In this document: piece after piece, positions 7,802 to 16,400 of the stretch
Layout: each line of letters starts with the position of its first letter
Numbering within the stretch: position 1 is the stretch's first letter
Origin: Chitinophagia bacterium
GTDB lineage: Bacteria; Bacteroidota; Bacteroidia; Chitinophagales; Chitinophagaceae
Direction: 5' to 3'
Assembly: GCA_010021705.1 (NCBI GenBank)
Contig: RGMU01000009.1
Location: 1 to 17,283, forward strand
DNA length: 17,283 bases
The notes under the pieces: generated by a model
Seen by the model: the letters and a program-made list of their open reading frames with translations, nothing else
Database searches by the model: none
What the model was told of the DNA's origin: nothing
Translations under genes and position numbers: made by a program

Positions 7802-10627
7802 TTATTTTGCATCAGGATATAAAATGCCCGTAAAATGGTCGGCAGAAGAAAACACCTTTTTGGCGGCATTTTGAAGGTCGGCAGGTGTTAAGCGGTTTAC
7901 ATACTTCTCATAGTTCAGCACATAATCTTTATCCCCACCCCAAAAAAGTGTGTTAGACATACCGGATAGCCAATATTTGTTTTCTTTTGAATCTGTTTTA
8001 AATTTTTCTATCCATTGGTTTTTAACCTTATCCATATCTTTGTCATCGGGTCCATTTTGAATCATATTGTTGATAAGTTGCTTTTCTACAGCCATTAAGG
8101 TATCTACATTCTCCGGACCGCAAGGCAACACCAACTGTAAGCTAAAGTGCTGATAAGGCTCTTTGGTAAGTGCACCATTAAAACCACCGCCATAAATGGC
8201 ACTCATTTTTTCACGCATAATTTCTATTACCTTTATGTTAAGGGCTTCCACCATAGCTTTTACCTGAAACGCACTCTCTTCGCTATAGGTCATCGCTCCG
8301 CTATAGATTGATACTATCATGCTTTTTTTCTCACTACCCTTATGGTATTTTAGTGTGTGTGTACCCGTTATTGCCCTCACACCGTTGTCCTTAAAAGCAG
8401 GTGTGGTTCCTTTGGTAGGAATGCTGCCTAAATAGGTTTCTAATAACGGTATGGCTGTGTTCACGTCCACATTGCCTACAATATAAAAATGATAACCATC
8501 GGCACTGCCAAATTCATTTTTGTATATTTCAAATGCCCTGTTTAGGTCTATTTTATCTATATCCTGCTTTTTGGGCAACGTCATGCGCGTTAAAGGATTA
8601 TTGTTGAACAGCGACTTTATAAATGTATCTATAAACGACACTTGCGGGTTCATCATCATAAATTGCAGTTGTGCAATTTGCTTTTCTTTATATGCCTTAA
8701 ATAGGGCAGGGTCTTTACGAGGCAGCATAATTTGCGCATATAGCAACTGCATCATCGTTTCAAAGTCTTTTACTGTAGATGCTGCGCTAATTTCATTGGA
8801 AAGTTCGCCAATGGTCATATCTACCGTAACAGTTTTGCCCGCCAATATTTTTTCCAACTGTGTGGGCGTATAGCCGGCATAGCCCATTTCATCTACTACA
8901 TCGGTAGCAAAGTTAAAGTTACTTCTATCAGCCCCTCCATAATTGCTATTACCTCCCTTTTTCATGCCCTTTACCAATATTTCGTCTGTTTTATAGGTAG
9001 TGGGCTTTATTGTAACCGTAATACCGTTACTAAGCGTAATGGTGGTAGCTCCAAAATCTGCCTGCTGCACGGTTGATGTTACTTTGCCCGGTGTAGGCTT
9101 TGTAGCCAACAGCGATTTAGCCACAGCTACTTCCTTTTTTTGGGCTATTTGTTGCTTAAAACCGGCTATGGTCATGGCTTTAAGCTCATTGTCGGTGGGT
9201 AGTTTTGTGCCTTTGGCTTGCGCTGCCGTTACTAAGGTAAACGTGTTAGGGTTAGAAGTTAACTGCTTTATAACTTCATTGGCTTCGGCTAAAGTGATGG
9301 TGGGTAGCATAGATTTTAAGTAACTATACTCATTTTCTATACCCGGATAGCATTCATTGTCCAAAAATGCTCTTATGTATTCTCCTACATAAGTACCGCT
9401 TTCTGTAGTATTGCGCTCATTATATACCTTTTCCATGCCACTAAGCAAGTTTTTGCCGGCTATGTCTAATTCACTTGCCGTAAACCCATATTTATTTGCC
9501 TTCACCACTTCTGCCGTAAGGGCATTAACTGCTTTTTTTATGCCGTCTCCGCCTCCTACTACCGCACTCAGCGACATGGCTTCATAGCCGTGAATCCAGC
9601 TGTCCATTTGCGCAAAGCCTTGTGAAAATGGAGGCGTGCTACTTTGCATAAGGTCGGTATAGCGTTGTTGCAGCATGGCAAGGGCTAAGTTTCTTACAAT
9701 GCCCTTTCTATAGTCTTCTACCGTAGTTTGAACTTCTTTTTTTGTATAGGGGTAATCAATGCTTACCAAATTATAAGAAGCCTCTTTATCCGTTACCACC
9801 ATAGCATCAGGGGCAGAGCGGGGCTTTACGTCTATGTAGTTGCGGGGCTTTTCATTGGCAGGATTGCTAATGCCTCCAAAGTGTTTTTCTATCATTTGTT
9901 TAGCTACTGAAGGCTCTATATCGCCCACCACTATCACTGCCTGCAAGTCAGGGCGATACCAGTCTTTGTAAAAGCTGCGTACTGTTTCATATTGAAAATG
10001 CTTTAATATGCTATCTTTACCAATGGGTAAACGGCTGGCATAAAGCGAACCTGATGCTAATTTAGGAAAAAATTTAGCCAACATGCGGTCATCGGCACCC
10101 TTGCCCAAACGGCTTTCTTCCAACACCACGCCACGCTCTTCGTCTATGTCCTTCTCGGTTAGCAAGGCATTATGCGCCCAATCTTCTATGATTTGAAAGC
10201 CCTTTTCTAAATTCCCCTCCTTATCGGTAGGAATAGGCAATATGTACACCGTTTCGTCAAAGCTGGTATAGGCATTCAAATCTGCCCCAAACCGCACGCC
10301 TATGGACTGCAAATAGCTCACCAATTCATTTTTTTGGAAATTTTTTGTGCCGTTAAAATTCATGTGCTCCATAAAGTGGGCTAAGCCTAATTGGGCTTCT
10401 GTTTCCAAAATAGAGCCTGCCTTTACGGCTAAGCGCAGTTCCACCTTGTTTTCAGGCTTTCTGTTTTTACGGATGTAGTACGTCAATCCGTTGCTTAGCT
10501 TACCGGTAACCACAGCAGGGTCACGCGGGAGGGCTGTATTATCTTTTTGAGCTAAAACCGGCTCATATCCCCCAAAAACAGTAATAAAAGAAAGAGCTAA
10601 TGCAGAAAGTAATTTACGAGGTTGCAT
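7802..10627 (-). CDS. Secreted M16-family zinc protease (pitrilysin/processing-peptidase type), 941 residues
   Basis: The start is ATG at 10627, followed by a signal peptide (MQPRKLLSALALSFITVFGG, cut near VLAQ). The inverted zinc motif HFMEH is at residues 84-88 (H84, E87, H88), with the third ligand E164 in DEERGVVLEE, 76 residues downstream as in the family. Typical M16 features follow: LNAYTSFDETVY, a WYRPDLQAVIVVGD strand, and a second M16 half from about residue 520 that lacks a zinc motif, as is normal. The length matches full two-halved clamshell enzymes with the halves in one chain. These enzymes degrade short peptides in the periplasm; the substrate here is unknown. It is divergent from the AAA+ gene (160 bp) and is followed by the M28 gene. 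Confidence 0.92.
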   Translation of the reverse strand: MQPRKLLSALALSFITVFGGYEPVLAQKDNTALPRDPAVVTGKLSNGLTYYIRKNRKPENKVELRLAVKAGSILETEAQLGLAHFMEHMNFNGTKNFQKNELVSYLQSIGVRFGADLNAYTSFDETVYILPIPTDKEGNLEKGFQIIEDWAHNALLTEKDIDEERGVVLEESRLGKGADDRMLAKFFPKLASGSLYASRLPIGKDSILKHFQYETVRSFYKDWYRPDLQAVIVVGDIEPSVAKQMIEKHFGGISNPANEKPRNYIDVKPRSAPDAMVVTDKEASYNLVSIDYPYTKKEVQTTVEDYRKGIVRNLALAMLQQRYTDLMQSSTPPFSQGFAQMDSWIHGYEAMSLSAVVGGGDGIKKAVNALTAEVVKANKYGFTASELDIAGKNLLSGMEKVYNERNTTESGTYVGEYIRAFLDNECYPGIENEYSYLKSMLPTITLAEANEVIKQLTSNPNTFTLVTAAQAKGTKLPTDNELKAMTIAGFKQQIAQKKEVAVAKSLLATKPTPGKVTSTVQQADFGATTITLSNGITVTIKPTTYKTDEILVKGMKKGGNSNYGGADRSNFNFATDVVDEMGYAGYTPTQLEKILAGKTVTVDMTIGELSNEISAASTVKDFETMMQLLYAQIMLPRKDPALFKAYKEKQIAQLQFMMMNPQVSFIDTFIKSLFNNNPLTRMTLPKKQDIDKIDLNRAFEIYKNEFGSADGYHFYIVGNVDVNTAIPLLETYLGSIPTKGTTPAFKDNGVRAITGTHTLKYHKGSEKKSMIVSIYSGAMTYSEESAFQVKAMVEALNIKVIEIMREKMSAIYGGGFNGALTKEPYQHFSLQLVLPCGPENVDTLMAVEKQLINNMIQNGPDDKDMDKVKNQWIEKFKTDSKENKYWLSGMSNTLFWGGDKDYVLNYEKYVNRLTPADLQNAAKKVFSSADHFTGILYPDAK

Positions 10628-10650
10628 GTTTATAAATTGAATAAAATTTT

Positions 10651-10658
10651 CAAATGTA
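10651..10658 (-). promoter_or_regulatory. Candidate -7 box (TACATTTG) for the M16 protease gene
   Basis: TACATTTG matches TAnnTTTG and ends 23 nt before the ATG. It is the same octamer as the -7 box of the phase-variable gene at 13199-13206. The -33 region is only T-rich. Confidence 0.45.
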
Positions 10659-10718
10659 CTACTATTGTTGATAAATAAAAACGAATGAAAGTAATAATTA
10701 GTATTTCCAATAGGGCTA

Positions 10719-10751
10719 TTGCACCACTATATATACTATTGCCTACTTTCG
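10719..10751 (+). promoter_or_regulatory. Weak candidate promoter for the AAA+ ATPase gene
   Basis: TTG at 10719-10721, 22 bp, then TACTTTCG (one mismatch to TAnnTTTG) at 10744-10751, 36 nt before the ATG. The spacing is longer than ideal, so this is a weak call. Confidence 0.25.
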
Positions 10752-10787
10752 CCCTGCAAACTATTAAGTAAAGTATAAAATATTCGT

Positions 10788-12293
10788 ATGAAACATCCCA
10801 ATATAACCACTTTAGGTGCGCTACGCGCAGCACAATATCCGTTGCTTTCTGTTAAAGACGAGGTGAGGCAAAACCTTATAAAGTATATTGCCGAAGGCAA
10901 AAACGCATTCCCCGGCATTTTGGGCTATGAAAATACCGTTATCCCCGATGTGGAGCGCGCACTGCTATCGCGCCACAACATTCTGTTTTTGGGACTACGG
11001 GGACAAGCCAAAACCCGCATGGCACGCGAAATGGTGCAGCTGCTAAACGAGTGGATACCGATTATTGAAGGTAGCGAGGTGAACGACCACCCTTACAAGC
11101 CTATTTCGCACTATGGCAGGCAGCTTGTTGCCCAAAAAGGCGATGACACCCCCATTGCTTGGCTACACCGCAGCGAAAGGTATGGCGAAAAATTAGCCAC
11201 ACCAGACGTTAGCGTTGCCGACCTTATAGGCGACATAGACCCCATTAAAGCTGCCAACCTTAAACTGAGCTTTGCCGATGAACGCGCATTGCACTACGGC
11301 ATTATCCCGCGTTCTCACAGAGGCATTTTTGTGATTAACGAACTGCCCGACTTGCAAGCCCGCATACAGGTAAGTCTTTTTAACATTTTGCAAGAAGGTG
11401 ATATTCAAATAAGGGGCTTTAAAATGCAGCTACCCTTAGACATTCTGTTTGTATTTACTGCCAACCCTGAAGACTACACCAACCGCGGTAGCATAGTAAC
11501 CCCACTGAAAGACCGCATACAAAGCCAAATTATTACCCACTATCCTAAAGACATTACCACCTCTACTGCCATTACAGAGCAGGAGGCAAAAGTGCTACCC
11601 GAACAAGCTGCCAAAATTACCGCACACGAACTTTGCAGCCTGCTGATTGAGCAGATAGCTATGGAAGCACGCAAAAGCGAATACGTTGACCCTAAAAGTG
11701 GCGTATCGGCAAGGCTCACCATTTCGGCTAAGGAACTGCTGATGAGCACCGCAGAATTACGCACCCTAAAAAACGGAGACCTTACCACCCATATAAGAAT
11801 AGCCGACTTTACGGGCATTATACCCGCCATAACGGGCAAAATAGAGCTGGTATATGAAGGCGAACAAGAAGGAACGCTAAATGTGGCTTACCGCTTATTA
11901 GGGCTGGCATTAAGAGCTATATTTTTAAGGTATTTCCCCCACCCAGAATCTTTTAAGAAACAAGGGAAAGATAAAAATAAAGCCAAAACTAATCCTTACA
12001 CACCCATTATAGAATGGTTTGGTGCCGGCAACGACCTTGCACTAATACAACACCTCCCCGATAGCGACTACCGCAACGCCCTCTATGAAGTGGACGGGCT
12101 ACACGCTGCCGTAAAAAAGGTTTTCCCCCACGAAACCGCAGAAAACACAGCCCTGCTTATGGAACTTGTGCTACACGGCTTAGCCGAACTATCGCTTATC
12201 AGCAAAAAAGGCATAGACAATGGTGCATACACCTTTAAGGACATTCTGGGCAGCATGCTCAGCTTAAACGATAGCGAAGAGGAAGGGTATTAA
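10788..12293 (+). CDS. MoxR/magnesium-chelatase-like AAA+ ATPase
   Basis: This 501-residue protein starts at ATG (MKHPNITTLGALRAAQYP). The ATPase core has GLRGQAKT at residues 69-76 as Walker A, with Ala74 in place of the usual Gly before K75. Walker B is GIFVINELPDL, with N184-E185 instead of Asp-Glu. LFVFTANPEDYTNRG follows as sensor 1, and TPLKDRIQSQI as the Arg-finger region. These variants are, as I recall, characteristic of the Bacteroidota proteins annotated 'magnesium chelatase' or sigma-54-interacting. A C-terminal helical region of ~200 residues includes a Lys-rich segment around residues 390-400. MoxR-like ATPases usually act as chaperone-like remodelers with a VWA-domain partner, often encoded next door. 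No VWA gene is present here: the downstream neighbour is convergent, with only 4 bp between the stop codons. It is the only plus-strand gene in the window. The ATPase fold is secure, the cellular role is not. Confidence 0.85.
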   Translation: MKHPNITTLGALRAAQYPLLSVKDEVRQNLIKYIAEGKNAFPGILGYENTVIPDVERALLSRHNILFLGLRGQAKTRMAREMVQLLNEWIPIIEGSEVNDHPYKPISHYGRQLVAQKGDDTPIAWLHRSERYGEKLATPDVSVADLIGDIDPIKAANLKLSFADERALHYGIIPRSHRGIFVINELPDLQARIQVSLFNILQEGDIQIRGFKMQLPLDILFVFTANPEDYTNRGSIVTPLKDRIQSQIITHYPKDITTSTAITEQEAKVLPEQAAKITAHELCSLLIEQIAMEARKSEYVDPKSGVSARLTISAKELLMSTAELRTLKNGDLTTHIRIADFTGIIPAITGKIELVYEGEQEGTLNVAYRLLGLALRAIFLRYFPHPESFKKQGKDKNKAKTNPYTPIIEWFGAGNDLALIQHLPDSDYRNALYEVDGLHAAVKKVFPHETAENTALLMELVLHGLAELSLISKKGIDNGAYTFKDILGSMLSLNDSEEEGY

Positions 12294-12297
12294 AACA

Positions 12298-13140
12298 CTA
12301 CTTCACGCGCTCTACCGTAGTTGCTTTCATACTCCTTAACGACTGATATACAAATTTATCAGGCGTGTACATCAATATTTTATAATTACGCTCTTTGCTG
12401 CCTAACAACGCTCTGTCAAAAGATAAAGTTAACGTATTACCGGACAAACTCCACGTGCCATTCTTGCGCGAACCACCGGATAACATGGTAAAGCTATTGC
12501 CGTCATTCAGCCAAAACTCGCTAAAGTCTTCATAATCTTTCCAATGCCCCTTCAAATTTGCCATAGTTGGTTTAGAGTTATCTACCACTACTTGCACCCC
12601 TGTATCTATATTATTGGTAGAAATACAGCTGTTTTGAATAGCGTCTAATACTTTATTTTTCTCTGCCTCCATCAAGTTGGCATATTCTTCATAGCTGTAC
12701 TTAGATACCAATTCGTTAATGGCACATAAAGAAATAGTTTGCTTCTGCTCCGCAGTTAGTTGTTTCCACCTTTTTCCTAAATAGGCATACCAAGAGTTAA
12801 ACATTTCATCTTTACCTTTCTTTGTCCACACCTTTGCCTGTTTAGGTGTGTCGGCTTTAGGTTCGGGTGCAACAGTTAAATTTACGCCATGATTTTTAGC
12901 GCATTGGTCTATTACAGAATTTCTAATTCTCTTGAGTTCTATTTCTATCTTAGCTTGATAGCTTTCTTTGGTATATTTGCTGGTAACTTCGTCTAAAAAG
13001 CACAAACTAATGGTTTCCCGCTGGTCGTTGGTAAGTTGCTTATAGTTAGTGCCTAAATAGGCATATACATCACTATAAATGTTATCTCGGTCAAATTTTG
13101 TCCAACTTGCTGTTTGTGCATAAGCACTATTGAAGAGCAA
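12298..13140 (-). CDS. Secreted two-module repeat protein with C-terminal lipocalin-like region; out of frame with its ATG (phase OFF)
   Basis: The open frame of 280 codons can only start at TTG 13140 and has no ATG until the second module. The natural start is ATG 13186, preceded by a strong promoter, but four copies of an 8-bp repeat place it one frame off. With two or five copies, the frame would join and give a good signal peptide, with two copies MKLRSFVPIVLLFNSAYAQ. Counting from the TTG, residues 13-85 and 105-177 are gap-free duplicates (28 of 73 positions identical) with shared YAYLG, KQLT, TISLC, SKY and a matching Cys pair (C47/C80 and C139/C172). Residues ~190-280 (LKGHWKDY.., NGTWSLSGNTLTLSFDR) look like a small lipocalin-like beta-barrel. 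I recognise no named family and assign no enzymatic function. Location is probably periplasm or outside. Confidence 0.75.
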   Translation of the reverse strand: MLFNSAYAQTASWTKFDRDNIYSDVYAYLGTNYKQLTNDQRETISLCFLDEVTSKYTKESYQAKIEIELKRIRNSVIDQCAKNHGVNLTVAPEPKADTPKQAKVWTKKGKDEMFNSWYAYLGKRWKQLTAEQKQTISLCAINELVSKYSYEEYANLMEAEKNKVLDAIQNSCISTNNIDTGVQVVVDNSKPTMANLKGHWKDYEDFSEFWLNDGNSFTMLSGGSRKNGTWSLSGNTLTLSFDRALLGSKERNYKILMYTPDKFVYQSLRSMKATTVERVK

Positions 13141-13186
13141 GACTATCGGAACGAAGGAACGAAGGAACGAAGGAACGAAGTTTCAT
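13127..13186 (-). other. 20-codon leader frame made when the repeat tract is in its present state
   Basis: Starting at ATG 13186, the frame reads MKLRSFVPSFLRSDSLALQ and stops at TAG 13127-13129. It is the out-of-frame product of the signal-peptide region, not a separate gene. The promoter and A-rich upstream region belong to this ATG, which marks it as the real start of the downstream gene. Confidence 0.65.
13149..13180 (-). repeat. Octanucleotide tandem repeat (CTTCGTTC x4) in signal-peptide codons
   Basis: There are four perfect copies of CTTCGTTC (minus strand), starting 6 nt after the A of the ATG. Eight is not a multiple of three, so each copy gained or lost shifts the frame. Copy numbers of 2 or 5 join ATG 13186 to the 280-codon frame; 3 and 4 copies give 11- and 19-residue peptides. 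This is the classic layout of a slipped-strand phase-variation switch. Confidence 0.85.
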
Positions 13187-13198
13187 AAATTTTTTTCG

Positions 13199-13229
13199 CA
13201 AATGTAATAGATATGTTGTAAAGTACAAA
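13199..13229 (-). promoter_or_regulatory. Strong Bacteroidota-type promoter of the phase-variable gene
   Basis: TTTG at 13226-13229, exactly 19 bp, then TACATTTG at 13199-13206. This is a full match to the -33/-7 consensus at the expected spacing. Only 12 nt (CGAAAAAAATTT) separate the -7 box from the ATG at 13186, so the leader must be very short. Confidence 0.6.
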
Positions 13230-13294
13230 TTTATAATAATAAAGCCATGATTACCTGGAATAAATAATTGCACTTACCGTAATTTTTTGGTTAC

Positions 13295-13315
13295 TTTGCT
13301 ACTAAAACAGCAATT
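13295..13315. repeat. Degenerate third copy of the palindromic element
   Basis: TTTGCTAC at 13295-13302 repeats the half-site of the two perfect palindromes, and AGCAA at 13309-13313 gives a partial second arm (TTGCT/AGCAA, 8-nt loop). The centre is damaged relative to the other copies. Confidence 0.4.
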
Positions 13316-13334
13316 TGCTACACGCGTGTAGCAA
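13315..13334. repeat. Perfect 20-bp palindrome, copy 1 (TTGCTACACGCGTGTAGCAA)
   Basis: The 20 bases read identically on both strands, with CACGCGTG at the centre. The sequence shares 24 bases with copy 2. It lies between icmF and the phase-variable gene, 86 bp upstream of the latter's -33 box. It may be a protein-binding site, a transcript hairpin or a REP-like element. Confidence 0.7.
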
Positions 13335-13363
13335 TTTCAAACATAGCCCAAACCACACCAACC

Positions 13364-13389
13364 AATTTGCTACACGCGTGTAGCAAATT
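13364..13389. repeat. Perfect 26-bp palindrome, copy 2
   Basis: It has the same core as copy 1, extended by AAT/ATT on the two sides so that all 26 bases are palindromic. Its centre is 52 bp from the centre of copy 1, close to five helical turns. It begins 12 nt after the icmF stop codon. No T-tract follows on either strand, so a simple Rho-independent terminator is unlikely. Confidence 0.7.
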
Positions 13390-13401
13390 CTAAATTACCC
13401 C

Positions 13402-16400
13402 CTACATATTCCTCCTATACTGCCCGCCTACTTCAAACAAAGCTTTAGATATTTGCCCTAACGAACAGTACTTCACGGTTTCCATCAGTTGGGCAAAGAT
13501 ATTTTGGTTGTGAATGGCGGCTTGTTGTAAGGCTTTTAGGCAGATGTTGCCTTGTTCGCCACTGCGGTGCCATAGTTGCTCCACGCTTTGTATTTGGAAC
13601 TGTTTTTCCTCGTCTGTGCTGCGAATCACCTCACGCGGCAGTACCGTTGGTGAGCCTTTAGAGCTTAAAAATGTGTTAACACCTATAATGGGATATTCTC
13701 CGGTATGTTTCAGCGTTTCGTAATAAAGGCTTTCCTCCTGTATTTTCCCGCGCTGATACATGGTTTCCATAGCCCCTAACACGCCGCCACGCTCCGTAAT
13801 ACGGTCAAATTCCGTTAACACGGCTTCTTCCACCAATTCTGTTAGTTGTTCTATGATAAACGAACCTTGTAGCGGATTTTCATTTTTTGCTAAACCTAAT
13901 TCTTTATTAATGATTAGCTGAATAGCCATTGCCCTGCGCACACTTTCTTCGGTAGGCGTGGTAATGGCTTCATCGTAGGCATTGGTGTGCAGCGAATTAC
14001 AGTTGTCATATATCGCATATAGGGCTTGTAGCGTGGTGCGAATGTCGTTAAAGTCTATTTCTTGGGCATGGAGTGAGCGTCCACTGGTTTGAATGTGGTA
14101 TTTTAGCATTTGAGAGCGTTCATTGCCTCCGTATTTATACTTCATGGCTTTTGCCCATAGCCTACGGGCTACGCGCCCTATCACACTATATTCAGGGTCT
14201 ATGCCGTTGCTGAAAAAGAATGATAAGTTAGGCGCAAAATCATCAATGTGCATACCCCTGCTTAGGTAATATTCCACAAACGTAAAGCCGTTAGATAGCG
14301 TAAATGCCAACTGCGAAATAGGGTTGGCTCCCGCTTCTGCAATATGGTAGCCGCTGATAGATACCGAATAAAAATTGCGCACCCCATTATCTATAAAATA
14401 TTGTTGCACATCACCCATTACACGAAGCGAAAATTCGGTAGAAAATATGCACGTGTTTTGGGCTTGGTCTTCTTTAAGAATGTCTGCTTGCACAGTACCG
14501 CGCACCGCCTTTAGCGTATCGGCTTTGATGCGGCTATATATGTCTGCGGGTAGCACTTGGCAGCCGGTTGTGCCTAATAGCATAAGCCCTAAACCGTCAT
14601 TACCTTCGGGTAGATTGGCTGCATTGTAGCGCGGGCGGGGAATGCCTTTTTCAGCATACATAGCGTCTATTTTGGCATTTACTTCGGCTTCCATGCCGTT
14701 GGCTTTAATGTATAGCTCGCACTGCTGGTCTATGGCTGCATTCATAAAAAAGGCACATATAGTGGGCGCAGGACCATTAATGGTCATGGATACCGATGTT
14801 TTAGGGTCGGCAAGGTTAAACCCGCTATACAGCTTTTTGGCATCGTCAAGGCTGGCAACGCTTACGCCGGAATTACCCACTTTGCCATATATATCAGGGC
14901 GAATGTTAGGGTCTTGCCCGTATAGGGTAACGCTGTCAAAAGCTGTGCTTAACCGCTTAGCCGGCAACCCCATAGACACATAGTGAAACCGCTTGTTGGT
15001 ACGCTCCGGACCGCCTTCGCCGGCAAACATACGCGTGGGGTCTTCACCCTCCCGCTTAAACGGATATATACCCGCAGAGTATGGAAACTCACCCGGAAAA
15101 TTTTCAGACAAGCACCATTGCAACACCTCGCCCCAAGCCTCCATACGCGGCACTGCCACTTTAGGAATAGGCAGGTGCGATAAAGAATCAGTATGCGTTT
15201 TTATTTTTATTTCTTTATCCCTAACCTTAAATATATAATATTCATTAGTGTATTGTGCTTTTTTTGCCTCCCATTGGTCAAGTAATTGCTTGTTTTTGGG
15301 GTCAAGGTCAAGCAAGGTTTGGTTGTATTGAGCGGTAAGTGTGTCTATAGCTTGTGTTGCACCTTGTAGTTCTTCGTTGGCTTTTAGGGTTTCTATGGCT
15401 TTATTCAGGGCATATAGTTTTTGAGCCGTTTGGCTTTGACTAACCGCCCATTGGTCATATTTGCGGTTGTTTTCGGCTATTTCGCTTAGGTAGCGGGTGC
15501 GCGAAGGAGGAATGATATACACCTTTTCGCTCATTTCATTGCTAATGGCAAATTGACTGCTTAGCGAAGCCCCCGTTTTGGCTACAATGGTATCCATCAG
15601 GGCTTTGTATAGCGTATTGGTGCCGGGGTCGTTAAATTGGGAGGCTATTGTACCAAAAACCGGCATTGCATCTGCATTTTTGTTAAATAGCTTATGGTTG
15701 CGCTGGTATTGCTTTTTTACGTCCCGCAGGGCATCCATAGCCCCGCGCTTGTCAAACTTGTTAATCACCACAAGGTCGGCAAAGTCAAGCATATCTATCT
15801 TTTCCAACTGTGTGGCTGCACCATATTCTGGGGTCATTACGTATAGGCTAAGGTCGCAATAGTCGGTAATTTGAGTATCACTTTGCCCTATGCCCGATGT
15901 TTCTAATATAATTAAGTCATAGTTAGCTACTTTTAATATGTTTACCGCGTCTAAAATGTGCTTAGATACGGCAAGGTTGCTTTGGCGGGTAGCCATGCTA
16001 CGCATATATACACGCGGGTTGCGAATGGCATTCATGCGAATGCGGTCTCCCAACAAAGCACCACCGGTTTTGCGCTTAGACGGGTCAACAGATATTATGC
16101 CTATGTGTTTGTCAGAAAAGTCTAACAAAAAGCGGCGCACAATTTCATCAACCAAAGAGCTTTTACCCGCGCCACCCGTGCCCGTTATGCCCAATACCGG
16201 TGTGGTAGATGCTTTAGCTTGGCGGGCTATGCTTTGCAGGGCGGCTTGCGTTTCCGGCAGGTCATAGTAGTTTTCGGCTGCGGATATAAGGCGCGCTATT
16301 GACTTCACGTCCCTATCGGACACATGCCCCACTTCGCCATTAAGTCTATTGCCGGTAGGATAGTCGCTTTTTTCCAAAAGGTCGTCTATCATGCCTTGCA

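Noticed and set aside
10788..12293. Magnesium chelatase subunit of chlorophyll synthesis
   Set aside because: Only the AAA+ core is shared; the Walker motifs and C-terminal region differ and no pigment genes are nearby.
13149..13389. CRISPR-like array formed by the octamer repeats and palindromes
   Set aside because: The octamers have no spacers, there are only two perfect palindrome copies, and no cas genes are present.
14375..16267. Several plus-strand open frames of 66-113 codons within icmF
   Set aside because: They are shadows opposite a well-conserved intact gene, without family resemblance or start signals.
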